Shown here one piece after another: positions 1 through 7,033 of a stretch of DNA of 13,955 bases; the first letter of the stretch is position 1, and each line of letters begins with the position of its first letter. Where the stretch lies: assembly GCA_910587025.1 (NCBI GenBank), contig CAJUKR010000038.1, positions 1-13,955 of the forward strand, in the 5' to 3' direction. A program made the position numbers and the translations under genes. The notes under the pieces were generated by a model. That model was not told the origin of the DNA. It saw only the letters and a list, made by a program, of their open reading frames with translations, and did not search any database. The stretch is from an uncultured Christensenellaceae bacterium. GTDB lineage: Bacteria; Bacillota; Clostridia; Christensenellales; Pumilibacteraceae.

Positions 1-2398
1 ACTTCCCGCCCTCTGCTATACTCTGCGGGTTGCTTCCTTCCGTTGTGTATGTCCACTTATACGTACTCAATCCGCTCGATTGCGCGCCGACGGTCAGCGT
101 AGGATAAGACACGGAAGGAAGAGTATAGTTATCGTTTGCATTGTTACCCGCAACAAATTCTCCGCCGAGCGCGTACGTACCGAGCGGCACCGTGGAAAGA
201 TCTATAGTCGCGACCCAATCATTACCGCTCTTAACCGCGGCAATCGGCGTTTTGTTTCCGTCCTTTTCGTAATATGCGTTAAACGCGATCGTGTCGCCGC
301 TCTCTACTCCGGTAAGCGTTACCGTCGCCTCGTTGCCGTCTCCGACTTTGATACTCCAACCGCCGCCGCTGATATCGTTTGCCACCGTCACGCCGAGCTG
401 TTTCTTCGTGACGGTAAACGTTATATATTGCCGCGTATTGCCCGCTATCGTCGAACCCGACGAGCTCAACCAGTCGTTATTTACCGAGTCGACAAGCGTA
501 ACTTCGATTCGGTATTCGCCGGCTTTGGTAACTTTGATCGAAAGCCGCTTGTTCGCCGAGTCTTCCGTCAAAGTAAAATTCGTCGTGGCAACGAAATTTC
601 CGCTCGAATCCTTAATCTGATTTGCACCGAGTCGGATCACAGCGCCGTCGAAATCGTTTACGATCAGAGTATGCTCGGTACCGTCGTATACAAACGTATT
701 TGCATTCGCTCCGCCGAGCGAAGGAATGGCAACGGTATCTTTGGGACGCGTAAACGTAACTTCATAGTCTTTGTCCAGTACATAATTACACTGTATGCCG
801 TCCGTGTACATAGCCGCCTTTGCCGTATAAGTTCCCGGCGTCGTCGGTTGAGCGCCGAGCTTGACGCCGTTCTGATAATACTCGACCTTGAGTTTCGGAT
901 CAAGATCGGGATCGTTGCGATCGTGAGATTCTATCTGTCCCGCCACAAAATCCAACGAATTACCCGTCACATTACCTTTATTATCCACAGTAAGCGTCAA
1001 CAAAGATACTTTCTTCCTTTCGATCGTGAAAGTAAAAGTTAGGCTTTGGTTCTGCGTATTCGCCCAATTGTATTTCTTTTTGTTATTCGAAGACGTACCG
1101 TAAAGGAATACGTCATCTTTGATCTTCAGCTTTACGGTATATGTCCCTGCGTCGATAAAATCACACATACCCGTGGACGCGTCCACCGCACCGGTCGTAA
1201 TATCGACATTCGAATTAACACCGTCATAGTCGCTGTACTTTACTTCTTCGACCTCGACTATATCTTTGTTGCAATGCACGGCAGTATCCAACCATGTGGG
1301 CGCCGTTACCGTCGACGGAAGATTATTAAGCCAATGCGAGTTTCCGTCATACGTAATATTTACCGCTTGTGGCACCGCTATATTGTTGACGTTTCTCGCG
1401 GCTTTGGAAAGATTGAAATGAAATGCCGGACGGACTCCGAGCGAAGTGGTTGCTTCAACACCGGATGAACTTTCGTTGTGAACGCAATCCGCATTATTGG
1501 CTGCCGCAGAACGTTCCCAATAACTCCCCGAAAGCATAGCACCGCTCGTTTTCCAAAGTCCCTGAGGAGTCCTGAGCGATCCTATCTCCGCCTGCGCGAC
1601 AAGCCATAAACGGTCATTCTTCCATGCGTCGTAACCTGTCTTGTTCTGAAAGTTTCCGACATTCATACTCGGCATAGTTGTCGAGTACGCATCATTATTG
1701 AGATTGCTGATCGAATTGTTGTTAGTAAGATTGCTTACCGTTGCCTGCCATGACATTTGAGAAGGCAAAACGATATAATCTGTCAGACTACCCGTTACCC
1801 CGGGCATCGTCCATTTGGCAAAAGCATGTGCGGACGACTGGGAATGACTTACGAGCGTCGAAGTCCCGACGGCATACTGTCCGCCGTTATTAAGCGTGAC
1901 GGCACGCATTTCGCTCGTACCGTACATCGATGCGGGATATGCCGAACTCATGGAGCTTCCGCCGAATGCCGCCCACTGAGCGGTAGTATACGGAGCGGTC
2001 AGCCATAAAGTAACTATCGAATCCGAGCCGCTCTTCGACAAATAAGTAACGTACCACGACTTACCTGCGATTTGAACCGTAATATCGTTGCCGCCGTTTT
2101 GTACCCGCATTTCATGAGACGTCTTCGTCCCCAAACTTTCTATTGTTTCGATCGTAGCATTAGGTTGACCGCTGAGCGCCTCAAATAAATTCGACAATTC
2201 ATTGGCGTCGAATATCATGCCGTCGGTACGTGTTTCGTAATCCGCCAAAGTAAGCGAACCGACCGACGGCGCGCTATACGACTCTATCCGATCGTTCGCA
2301 TTGTTTGCGATAATGAAAAATCCGCTGCAAAGCACAATCGCCGCTGATAAAAACAAAGTCAAAAGCATTCTGATTTTTTTCTTTTCGATCATTTCCAT
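1..2398 (-). CDS. Secreted/surface protein with DUF6273-like region and YDG-type Ig-like repeats (C-terminus beyond window)
   Basis: The frame is open for 799 complete codons from ATG 2398 and runs off the left edge. The N-terminus (MEMIEKKKIRM) is basic and is followed by a hydrophobic stretch to about residue 29, as in a Sec signal peptide. The Cys in this stretch is preceded by VL, so it is not a good lipobox. Residues about 200-335 contain WERSAAANN and end in GVRPAFHFNLS, which resembles the DUF6273 region common in Clostridia surface proteins. Beta-rich Ig-like units follow: VNITYDG near 350 with DAGTYTVKL, FVYDGTEHTL near 570 with AGEYRIEV, and a third unit from about 665. GGGGTG precedes ATG 2398; ATG 2392 is an alternative start. 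Its own promoter lies at 2500-2528. No enzyme motif was recognised and the function is unknown. A cell-wall anchor, if present, would lie outside the window. Confidence 0.85.
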   Translation of the reverse strand, partial: MEMIEKKKIRMLLTLFLSAAIVLCSGFFIIANNANDRIESYSAPSVGSLTLADYETRTDGMIFDANELSNLFEALSGQPNATIETIESLGTKTSHEMRVQNGGNDITVQIAGKSWYVTYLSKSGSDSIVTLWLTAPYTTAQWAAFGGSSMSSAYPASMYGTSEMRAVTLNNGGQYAVGTSTLVSHSQSSAHAFAKWTMPGVTGSLTDYIVLPSQMSWQATVSNLTNNNSISNLNNDAYSTTMPSMNVGNFQNKTGYDAWKNDRLWLVAQAEIGSLRTPQGLWKTSGAMLSGSYWERSAAANNADCVHNESSSGVEATTSLGVRPAFHFNLSKAARNVNNIAVPQAVNITYDGNSHWLNNLPSTVTAPTWLDTAVHCNKDIVEVEEVKYSDYDGVNSNVDITTGAVDASTGMCDFIDAGTYTVKLKIKDDVFLYGTSSNNKKKYNWANTQNQSLTFTFTIERKKVSLLTLTVDNKGNVTGNSLDFVAGQIESHDRNDPDLDPKLKVEYYQNGVKLGAQPTTPGTYTAKAAMYTDGIQCNYVLDKDYEVTFTRPKDTVAIPSLGGANANTFVYDGTEHTLIVNDFDGAVIRLGANQIKDSSGNFVATTNFTLTEDSANKRLSIKVTKAGEYRIEVTLVDSVNNDWLSSSGSTIAGNTRQYITFTVTKKQLGVTVANDISGGGWSIKVGDGNEATVTLTGVESGDTIAFNAYYEKDGNKTPIAAVKSGNDWVATIDLSTVPLGTYALGGEFVAGNNANDNYTLPSVSYPTLTVGAQSSGLSTYKWTYTTEGSNPQSIAEGGK

Positions 2399-2458
2399 AA
2401 ACACCCCGTACAATTCGGCATTCTTATGCAAAAAATATATTATTTTGTGTTCTCCGTT

Positions 2459-2488
2459 CGGTACATCTATGTATAGATATGTGTACCG
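2459..2488. repeat. 30-bp near-palindrome A (operator-like, promoter-proximal)
   Basis: It starts CGGTACA and ends TGTACCG around a TATA-like centre; 12 of 15 symmetric positions pair. It matches the reverse complement of near-palindrome B at 27 of 30 positions, the last 21 without a mismatch. It lies about 5-35 bases downstream of the predicted transcription start of the surface-protein gene. A bound protein there would block initiation or early elongation. In RNA it could form a 7-bp-ended hairpin near the 5' end. Confidence 0.75.
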
Positions 2489-2499
2489 ATACATTATAT

Positions 2500-2528
2500 A
2501 TTTTAATAAATTTATATTTATAAGTCAA
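2500..2528 (-). promoter_or_regulatory. Predicted sigma-A promoter of the surface-protein gene
   Basis: On the minus strand the -35 box is TTGACT (2528-2523), the spacer is exactly 17 bp, and the -10 box is TAAAAT (2505-2500). The predicted start is near 2493, which gives a leader of about 95 bases. A-tracts directly upstream could act as an UP element. The two near-palindromes flank it. Confidence 0.65.
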
Positions 2529-2531
2529 CTG

Positions 2532-2576
2532 TTTTTATGATTTTTTTTATTTTGATGAATTTTCTTATGTTTTTTT
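2532..2576. promoter_or_regulatory. Phased A/T tracts (predicted intrinsic bend/UP element)
   Basis: On the plus strand T-runs of 5, 8, 4, 4 and 7 bases begin at 2532, 2541, 2550, 2560 and 2570, so they recur every 9-10 bp. In-phase A-tracts of four or more bases are known to curve DNA. The block sits between near-palindrome B and the -35 box, where curvature could help a loop or contact the RNA polymerase alpha C-terminal domain. Confidence 0.5.
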
Positions 2577-2591
2577 GTCGAATTATAGGTC

Positions 2592-2629
2592 AAAACGGTA
2601 CACATATCTATACATATGCGTACCGTTTT
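2592..2629. repeat. 38-bp near-palindrome B (operator-like, promoter-distal)
   Basis: It starts AAAACGGTAC and ends GTACCGTTTT; 17 of 19 symmetric positions pair. The inner 30 bp (2596-2625) correspond to near-palindrome A in inverted orientation. It lies about 68 bp upstream of the -35 box of the surface-protein promoter. It could be a second operator or one end of an inverted-repeat element. Because it ends in TTTT on both strands, it could also act as a weak terminator. Confidence 0.75.
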
Positions 2630-2667
2630 GCTTTTTCAAAATATCAATTTAGTTACACTAACGCGAC

Positions 2668-2701
2668 AAAAGCGACGGAAACAAACGCTTCCGCCGCTTT
2701 T
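2668..2701 (-). terminator. Terminator hairpin after the metallophosphoesterase gene
   Basis: The 13-base arms 2668-2680 and 2689-2701 enclose an 8-base loop. In the minus-strand RNA all 13 positions pair, with one being a G-U wobble; on the plus strand that position is a mismatch, which supports minus-strand use. The arm ends in UUUU. It starts 12 bp past the stop codon and closes the tig-to-phosphoesterase gene cluster. Confidence 0.75.
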
Positions 2702-2713
2702 ATTTTATATCTT

Positions 2714-3418
2714 TCAGTTGTCCGAAATTTTCACGAGTTTGTTCCCCACAAGGTCGCAACTCGTGAGATAGTATTTCACGCCCGAAATAATTACTTCCCG
2801 TTCGGCACGACTGCCCGAACCGTGAAGATGTCCGTACACCGCCGCTCTCGGAGCATACTCCGCAATTATATCGGTAAAAACGGTAGATCGAAATGTGCTG
2901 TTGAAAGGCGGATAATGCGTCATTACGAACAGATCGTCGCCCTCCCTCATAAGTTTTTTAGCGGCTTCGAGCGACATACGCAAGCGCAGTGCTTCGCGCT
3001 CGTATATTTTCTTATCCTCGGGCGACTGAGTTTTCCCGATCTCGGGAGTGCTCCACAACCGCGAACCGCATATCACGGCATTGTTTATTCTTACCGCATC
3101 GTTCTGTACCGCATAAGTTTTCGGCGGCAATACGGCGCGAACGGCGGAAATCGATTTCCACCAATAATCGTGATTGCCTTTGATGATTATTTTATTGCCC
3201 GGGAAACGGTCGAGGTAAGCTATATCGCTTTTCGCGTCCTCGAGCCCCATAGCCCATGACAGATCGCCGGCGATCATGACCGTATCGTCGTCTTTTACGT
3301 TTTCTTTCCAACTTGCTTCTATAATATCAAGATAACCGTCCCAAACCGGTCCGAAAATATCCATGGGTTTGGGATTATTTATAGACAGATGAAAATCGCT
3401 GATCGCAAAAACGCTCAT
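2714..3418 (-). CDS. Calcineurin-like metallophosphoesterase
   Basis: This 234-residue protein is a predicted cytosolic phosphoesterase with a two-metal centre. The family metal ligands appear in order: DFH at residues 8-10, GDLSWA from 51, GNHD at 81-84, THYPP at 166-170 and GHLHG at 195-199. The length is normal for the compact single-domain bacterial family. The natural substrate cannot be read from the sequence. ATG 3418 is the first possible start, because an in-frame TGA lies five codons upstream. There is no Shine-Dalgarno sequence. A promoter (3453-3425) places the predicted transcription start on the A of this ATG, so the mRNA should be leaderless. It lies 31 bp after the Cys-rich hypothetical gene and is followed by a terminator. 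Read-through from the operon is also possible. Confidence 0.93.
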   Translation of the reverse strand: MSVFAISDFHLSINNPKPMDIFGPVWDGYLDIIEASWKENVKDDDTVMIAGDLSWAMGLEDAKSDIAYLDRFPGNKIIIKGNHDYWWKSISAVRAVLPPKTYAVQNDAVRINNAVICGSRLWSTPEIGKTQSPEDKKIYEREALRLRMSLEAAKKLMREGDDLFVMTHYPPFNSTFRSTVFTDIIAEYAPRAAVYGHLHGSGSRAEREVIISGVKYYLTSCDLVGNKLVKISDN

Positions 3419-3424
3419 ACGGCT

Positions 3425-3453
3425 ATTATATCAAAGCCGCACGGAAAAATCAA
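3425..3453 (-). promoter_or_regulatory. Predicted promoter giving a leaderless metallophosphoesterase mRNA
   Basis: On the minus strand the -35 box is TTGATT (3453-3448), the spacer 17 bp and the -10 box TATAAT (3430-3425). Counting -7 as the last -10 base puts +1 at 3418, the A of the ATG. The -35 box overlaps the TGA stop of the upstream gene. Confidence 0.65.
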
Positions 3454-4031
3454 CTTAAATCTTCGAGATTACCGAAAAGCGCATTGCATGTCAGATCTTC
3501 GGTAAGCGACGCGTCGGGGTATTCGAAATCGCATACGGGTACGGCTATATCGCATTCGGTCAGCACTTTGACTATAATAAGCAGACAGCCGCGCAAAGTC
3601 GCTTCCGTGCCGTTTATGTTTCCTATGCGCGATGCGAATACGATGTCCACATCGAAAATATAATCCGTCACCGGAAGCGTAAGAAACAGATCCACATTGT
3701 CGCTTATGACCGACGCCGCCGTCCCCTCTCTGCCGTCCGCATCGGTGTATCTTACGGTTATCGGAAAAGAAAAGTCGATACTGACCCTGCTTTTGGTCGA
3801 ACCCGCCAACGGACTGACCGTTTGCGACATGATCGTCGCGTTGCCGCGAAAAGATGAAGAAACGTATGTAAGAGGCGCATTGACGGGCTGCGGCGAAAAA
3901 TCGGACAGCTGAACGCTGCGGTTTATCCTGCGTTCGACACGCGCCGCATCGAATATACGCGTCACGCGGATAGCCACTCTTCTGCACCTTCTCCGACAAT
4001 TCGTACCCGACGCACTGCAATTGCATTTCAT
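3450..4031 (-). CDS. Conserved hypothetical Cys-rich beta-structured protein
   Basis: This protein has 193 residues. The N-terminus is Cys- and Arg-rich (C3, C5, C12, C16), followed by RVTRIFDA near residue 22. The rest alternates short hydrophobic strands (for example SIDFSFPITVRYTDADG and LLIIVKVL), with late cysteines near DIAVPVCDFEYP. No signal peptide or membrane segment is evident. The pattern resembles a family of Clostridia hypothetical proteins with an RVxRVFDxC-like start and a D-A-D/N-G-like hairpin. I recall some with possible sporulation links, but I cannot confirm this. The start is well fixed: GGAGG lies 8 bases before ATG 4031. A competing frame starting at 4026 has 13 bases of spacing and an implausible Arg-rich translation. 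It lies 22 bp after ysxC, apparently in the same transcript. Function unknown. Confidence 0.8.
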   Translation of the reverse strand: MKCNCSASGTNCRRRCRRVAIRVTRIFDAARVERRINRSVQLSDFSPQPVNAPLTYVSSSFRGNATIMSQTVSPLAGSTKSRVSIDFSFPITVRYTDADGREGTAASVISDNVDLFLTLPVTDYIFDVDIVFASRIGNINGTEATLRGCLLIIVKVLTECDIAVPVCDFEYPDASLTEDLTCNALFGNLEDLS

Positions 4032-4053
4032 AAAAATAACCTCCGAGTTGATA

Positions 4054-4662
4054 TTACATCATATTCGGAGGTGTGATTATTTGTTCGATTCTTGCCATAA
4101 CTTCGTCGCGACCCTGTCCCGTTTCCGCCGACGTCGGAATAATGTTGCCGACGCCTATCTTGAGCGCGTTGGCTATTACCCGTCTGGCATTCGCCTGTCC
4201 CGAGCGGGACAGCTTATCCGCTTTGGTTGCGATCACCGTAAACGGTTTGCCGCTCGCATAAAGAAATGCGATCATCTGCTTGTCGAGCGAAGTCGGCTCG
4301 TGTCTGATATCCACAAGCGCAAGCGTATGCACAAGCGACTGCGTAGTAGTAAAATAGCCGTCGGTCAGCTTGCTCCACTTTTCGATCTCGCTCTTGGACG
4401 CCTTGGCGTAACCGTAACCTGGCAAATCCACAAGTACGAATCTTCCGTTGTCGATGTCGAAGAGGTTCAGCAGACGTGTCCTACCAGGCGTAGACGACGT
4501 TTTCGCAAGCTTGCGTCTGCCCGTCAGCATATTTATAAACGACGATTTACCTACGTTCGATCTGCCCGCGACGCATATCTCGGGACAGGAGTATTTCGCG
4601 CTTTCGATCGAATACGTCCCGAGATCGGCAAACGATTTTATGAACTTGGATTCATTTATCAT
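4054..4662 (-). CDS. ysxC: Ribosome biogenesis GTP-binding protein YsxC/YihA (EngB)
   Basis: This 202-residue TRAFAC-class GTPase is needed for late assembly of the 50S ribosomal subunit. All G motifs are present: G1 GRSNVGKSS at 33-41, G2 region SSTPGRT at 56-62, G3 DLPGYGYA at 79-86, G4 TKAD at 146-149 and G5 SAETG at 178-182. DLPGYGYA is a hallmark of this family. The length is typical. Its ATG overlaps the lon TGA by four bases (ATGA) and has no good Shine-Dalgarno sequence, which indicates translational coupling to lon. The lon-ysxC pair is conserved in Bacillus and its relatives. Confidence 0.96.
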   Translation of the reverse strand: MINESKFIKSFADLGTYSIESAKYSCPEICVAGRSNVGKSSFINMLTGRRKLAKTSSTPGRTRLLNLFDIDNGRFVLVDLPGYGYAKASKSEIEKWSKLTDGYFTTTQSLVHTLALVDIRHEPTSLDKQMIAFLYASGKPFTVIATKADKLSRSGQANARRVIANALKIGVGNIIPTSAETGQGRDEVMARIEQIITPPNMM

Positions 4663-6977
4663 AAGAGCGCCGCCGCAAACACTTCGTCTATCGTAGAAAC
4701 GGGTATTACCGTCATATTTTCTTTCACTTCGGCGGGAATTTCGTCGAAGTCCTTTTCGTTCTCTTTGGGAATGATTATGCGCTTTTTGCCGTAACGAAGC
4801 GCCGCCAGCGATTTTTCTTTCAGTCCTCCGATCGGGAGCACTTTACCGCGCAAAGTTATCTCGCCCGTCATTGCGACGTCCGCGGCAACGCGTCTGCCGG
4901 ACAGCGCGCTCGCCATCGCGGTCGCCATGGTTATGCCTGCGCTCGGTCCGTCTTTCGGAGTTGCGCCCTCGGGAACGTGGACGTGAATATCGCAGTCGGT
5001 AAAAAGTTTGAAGTCGATACCGAAATCGTCTGCGCGGGCACGTACGAGCGACGCCGCGGTCATAGCCGATTCTTTCATTACGTCGCCGAGGTTGCCCGTC
5101 AGTCTGACGTCGCCTTTGCCAGACGGCAAAACTTCTACTTCCACGTCAAGCGTGGTTCCGCCGTACTGCGTCCAGGCAAGACCCGTGACCGCTCCGACGG
5201 TATCCTGTCCGTCGCACACTTCTTCCCCGTATTTTTCTTTGCCGAGATATTCGGCAAGATTTTTTTCGGTTATGTTATGTTTCTTTTTGCTTGCTTTCTC
5301 GGCAAGACCGACCGCAACCTTACGAACGACGCCGCCTATCTCACGCTCGAGATTGCGCACTCCGCTCTCGCGGGTATATCTCGTAATCATGCGAATGATC
5401 GCCTCGTCGGATATTGCGATGCGATTTTCGGGCACGCCGTTTGCCGCGCACTGCTTGGGAAGCAGGTATTTTTTCGCAATACGGAGTTTTTCGTTGTAAG
5501 TATACCCTGTCAGTTCGATCACTTCCATACGATCGAGCAAGGGCGGATCTATGGTTTCGACCGAGTTCGCCGTCGTTATGAACATAACGCGCGAAAGATC
5601 GAACGGCATTTCGAGATAGTGATCTTTGAATTTGTCGTTCTGATTTCCGTCGAGTACCTCGAGCAATGCGCTCGAAGGATCGCCTCGGAAGTCTGCCGAC
5701 ATCTTGTCGATTTCGTCGAGAAGGAACACCGGATTGCGAACGCCGGCATCGCGCACGCCCGATATTATGCGTCCGGGCAACGACCCTATATACGTACGCC
5801 TGTGTCCGCGTATTTCCGCTTCGTCGCGCACGCCGCCGAGCGACACGGATACAAATTCGCGTCCCGCCGCTCTCGCCACAGATTTCACGATCGAAGTTTT
5901 GCCTACGCCCGGAGGTCCGACAAAACAAAGGATAGGAGCTTTCATATCCTTTTTCAGCGAACATACCGCAAGGTATTCGATTATTCTGCGCTTGACCTTT
6001 TCCAGTCCGTAATGGTCCTCGTCGAGTATCTCGCGGGCGCGGGCTATGTCGATGGGAGTTTCCGTTTCTTCGCCCCACGGCAGTTCGAGAATAAGATCGA
6101 GATACGAACGGCTTACCGCGCTTTCGGGCGACATAGGCGACATCTTGCTCATACGAGAAAGTTCCTTTTCCGCTTTTTCGCGCACATACGACGGCATGGA
6201 CTTGTTCGCGATACGCTCGCGGTAATCGTCGGCTTCGTCCACATCGTCGCCCAGCTCTTTATGTATCACTTTGATCTGCTCGCGCAAATAGTAATCGTGT
6301 TGATTTTCTTCTATGCTCCGTCTGACTTTGACTTCTATATTCGTTTTAAGCGCGGCTATCTCGCATATCTTTTCGATATGGACGCAAATATCCTCGAGCT
6401 GCGCGTAACGCGACGACAGTTCGAGAAGTTTCTGTCTTTCCTCGCCGCTGTCGTAGAATACGCCCGCCGCGTCGCCGACAAATTCGTCGAGATCATACAA
6501 ACGAAACTCTTTACCGTACTTCTTCGGAGCGACGCGCGCCGCCTTTTCGAGCGATTCCCGTACCGCGTTTTTCGCCGCGATAAGCAGAGCTTCGTCGTCG
6601 CGGACAACGGAAAAAGGATTGAGTGTAACTTCGTACATCGGCTCGGTCGCCAGTACTTCGCCCACTTCCATGCGCATTATACCGAGCGCGATAACGCTCA
6701 GTCCGCCGTGAGAATTTTTTATAAGCTGTTTGACTTTCGCGACGGTGCCTACGCGTGCGAAATCGTCGGGGTTGCCGTCGGGACAGTACGTAAAAAACGC
6801 TTCGCTGTCCGACTCGACAACGTTCAGGAGCGCGCGGACGGCGCTTTCGTCGTCTACGCCGAACGACAGCAGATGCCCGGGAAATACCACGGCATCCGCG
6901 CAGGGTATGAGAACATAATGCCTGAGAGTATCGGGCACAGTCATTTCAAAATTGTCTACAGTCTTGTTTTCGTCCAT
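4659..6977 (-). CDS. lon: ATP-dependent protease LonA
   Basis: This is a cytosolic AAA+ serine-lysine protease of 772 residues; E. coli Lon has 784. It has an N-terminal substrate-recognition domain (to about 200), a helical linker, an AAA+ module with Walker A GPPGVGKT at 354-361 and Walker B FLLDEID at about 418-424, and a C-terminal protease domain. The dyad is Ser679 (PKDGPSAG) and Lys722 (GGLKEK), with the family's spacing of 43. Start choice: a longer frame opens at TTG 7016, but that TTG is part of the -35 box and the extension would translate the promoter itself. ATG 6977 (MDENKTV) is therefore preferred. It has no Shine-Dalgarno sequence and a predicted leader of about 4 bases. It probably also receives read-through from clpX and the MATE gene. 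It overlaps ysxC by 4 bases. Confidence 0.97.
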   Translation of the reverse strand: MDENKTVDNFEMTVPDTLRHYVLIPCADAVVFPGHLLSFGVDDESAVRALLNVVESDSEAFFTYCPDGNPDDFARVGTVAKVKQLIKNSHGGLSVIALGIMRMEVGEVLATEPMYEVTLNPFSVVRDDEALLIAAKNAVRESLEKAARVAPKKYGKEFRLYDLDEFVGDAAGVFYDSGEERQKLLELSSRYAQLEDICVHIEKICEIAALKTNIEVKVRRSIEENQHDYYLREQIKVIHKELGDDVDEADDYRERIANKSMPSYVREKAEKELSRMSKMSPMSPESAVSRSYLDLILELPWGEETETPIDIARAREILDEDHYGLEKVKRRIIEYLAVCSLKKDMKAPILCFVGPPGVGKTSIVKSVARAAGREFVSVSLGGVRDEAEIRGHRRTYIGSLPGRIISGVRDAGVRNPVFLLDEIDKMSADFRGDPSSALLEVLDGNQNDKFKDHYLEMPFDLSRVMFITTANSVETIDPPLLDRMEVIELTGYTYNEKLRIAKKYLLPKQCAANGVPENRIAISDEAIIRMITRYTRESGVRNLEREIGGVVRKVAVGLAEKASKKKHNITEKNLAEYLGKEKYGEEVCDGQDTVGAVTGLAWTQYGGTTLDVEVEVLPSGKGDVRLTGNLGDVMKESAMTAASLVRARADDFGIDFKLFTDCDIHVHVPEGATPKDGPSAGITMATAMASALSGRRVAADVAMTGEITLRGKVLPIGGLKEKSLAALRYGKKRIIIPKENEKDFDEIPAEVKENMTVIPVSTIDEVFAAALL

Positions 6978-6987
6978 AATTACGGGT

Positions 6988-7016
6988 ATTATATCACATA
7001 TCCGCGCGGAATGCAA
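6988..7016 (-). promoter_or_regulatory. Predicted lon promoter, nearly leaderless
   Basis: On the minus strand the -35 box is TTGCAT (7016-7011), the spacer 17 bp and the -10 box TATAAT (6993-6988). The predicted +1 is 6981, four bases before ATG 6977. The spacer contains the perfect 10-bp palindrome TCCGCGCGGA (7001-7010), a possible repressor site. No CIRCE or CtsR heptad pair is visible. Confidence 0.65.
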
Positions 7017-7033
7017 CAGATTAAGGCGCGCGG
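7002..7033. repeat. GC-rich inverted repeat over the lon promoter
   Basis: CCGCGCG (7002-7008) and CGCGCGG (7027-7033) are inverted copies separated by 18 bp, and the -35 box falls between them. On the minus strand each copy is preceded by the direct repeat CTGTTGC, so the unit CTGTTGC..CGCGCG occurs twice. It could be an operator pair, or a GC-rich stem at the end of the upstream transcript. There is no T-run, so it is a poor intrinsic terminator. Confidence 0.4.

Larger units (their letters stand above)
2399..2713. other. AT-rich intergenic region between metallophosphoesterase and surface protein genes
   Basis: No credible gene lies in these 315 bp. Reading on the minus strand it holds: a terminator hairpin just past the metallophosphoesterase stop (2701-2668), near-palindrome B (2629-2592), phased A-tracts (2576-2532), a -35/-10 promoter (2528-2500), near-palindrome A (2488-2459), and then a leader of about 60 bases ending in GGGGTG before the surface-protein ATG. 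Open frames crossing it on the plus strand have no ribosome binding site and lie mostly antisense to the neighbouring genes. Confidence 0.8.

Noticed and set aside
80..1042. A 320-codon open frame on the plus strand
   Set aside because: It is exactly antisense to the YDG-repeat part of the surface protein gene, and its translation is Arg-rich and non-repetitive.
2301..2540. A 79-codon plus-strand frame across the surface-gene start and the AT-rich gap
   Set aside because: It overlaps the signal-peptide region in antisense, has no ribosome binding site and encodes only AT-driven Ile/Phe/Tyr-rich sequence.
3469..4026. A second minus-strand frame of 185 codons overlapping the Cys-rich gene
   Set aside because: The ribosome binding site fits ATG 4031 much better than 4026, and this translation is Arg/Gly/Ser-rich without strand-like hydrophobic patterning.
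4023..4075. Near-repeat of CTCCGA and ATTCGGAGG around 4041-4074, considered as a terminator after ysxC
   Set aside because: The pairing is short and there is no T-run on the minus strand. The GGAGG part serves as the ribosome binding site of the next gene.
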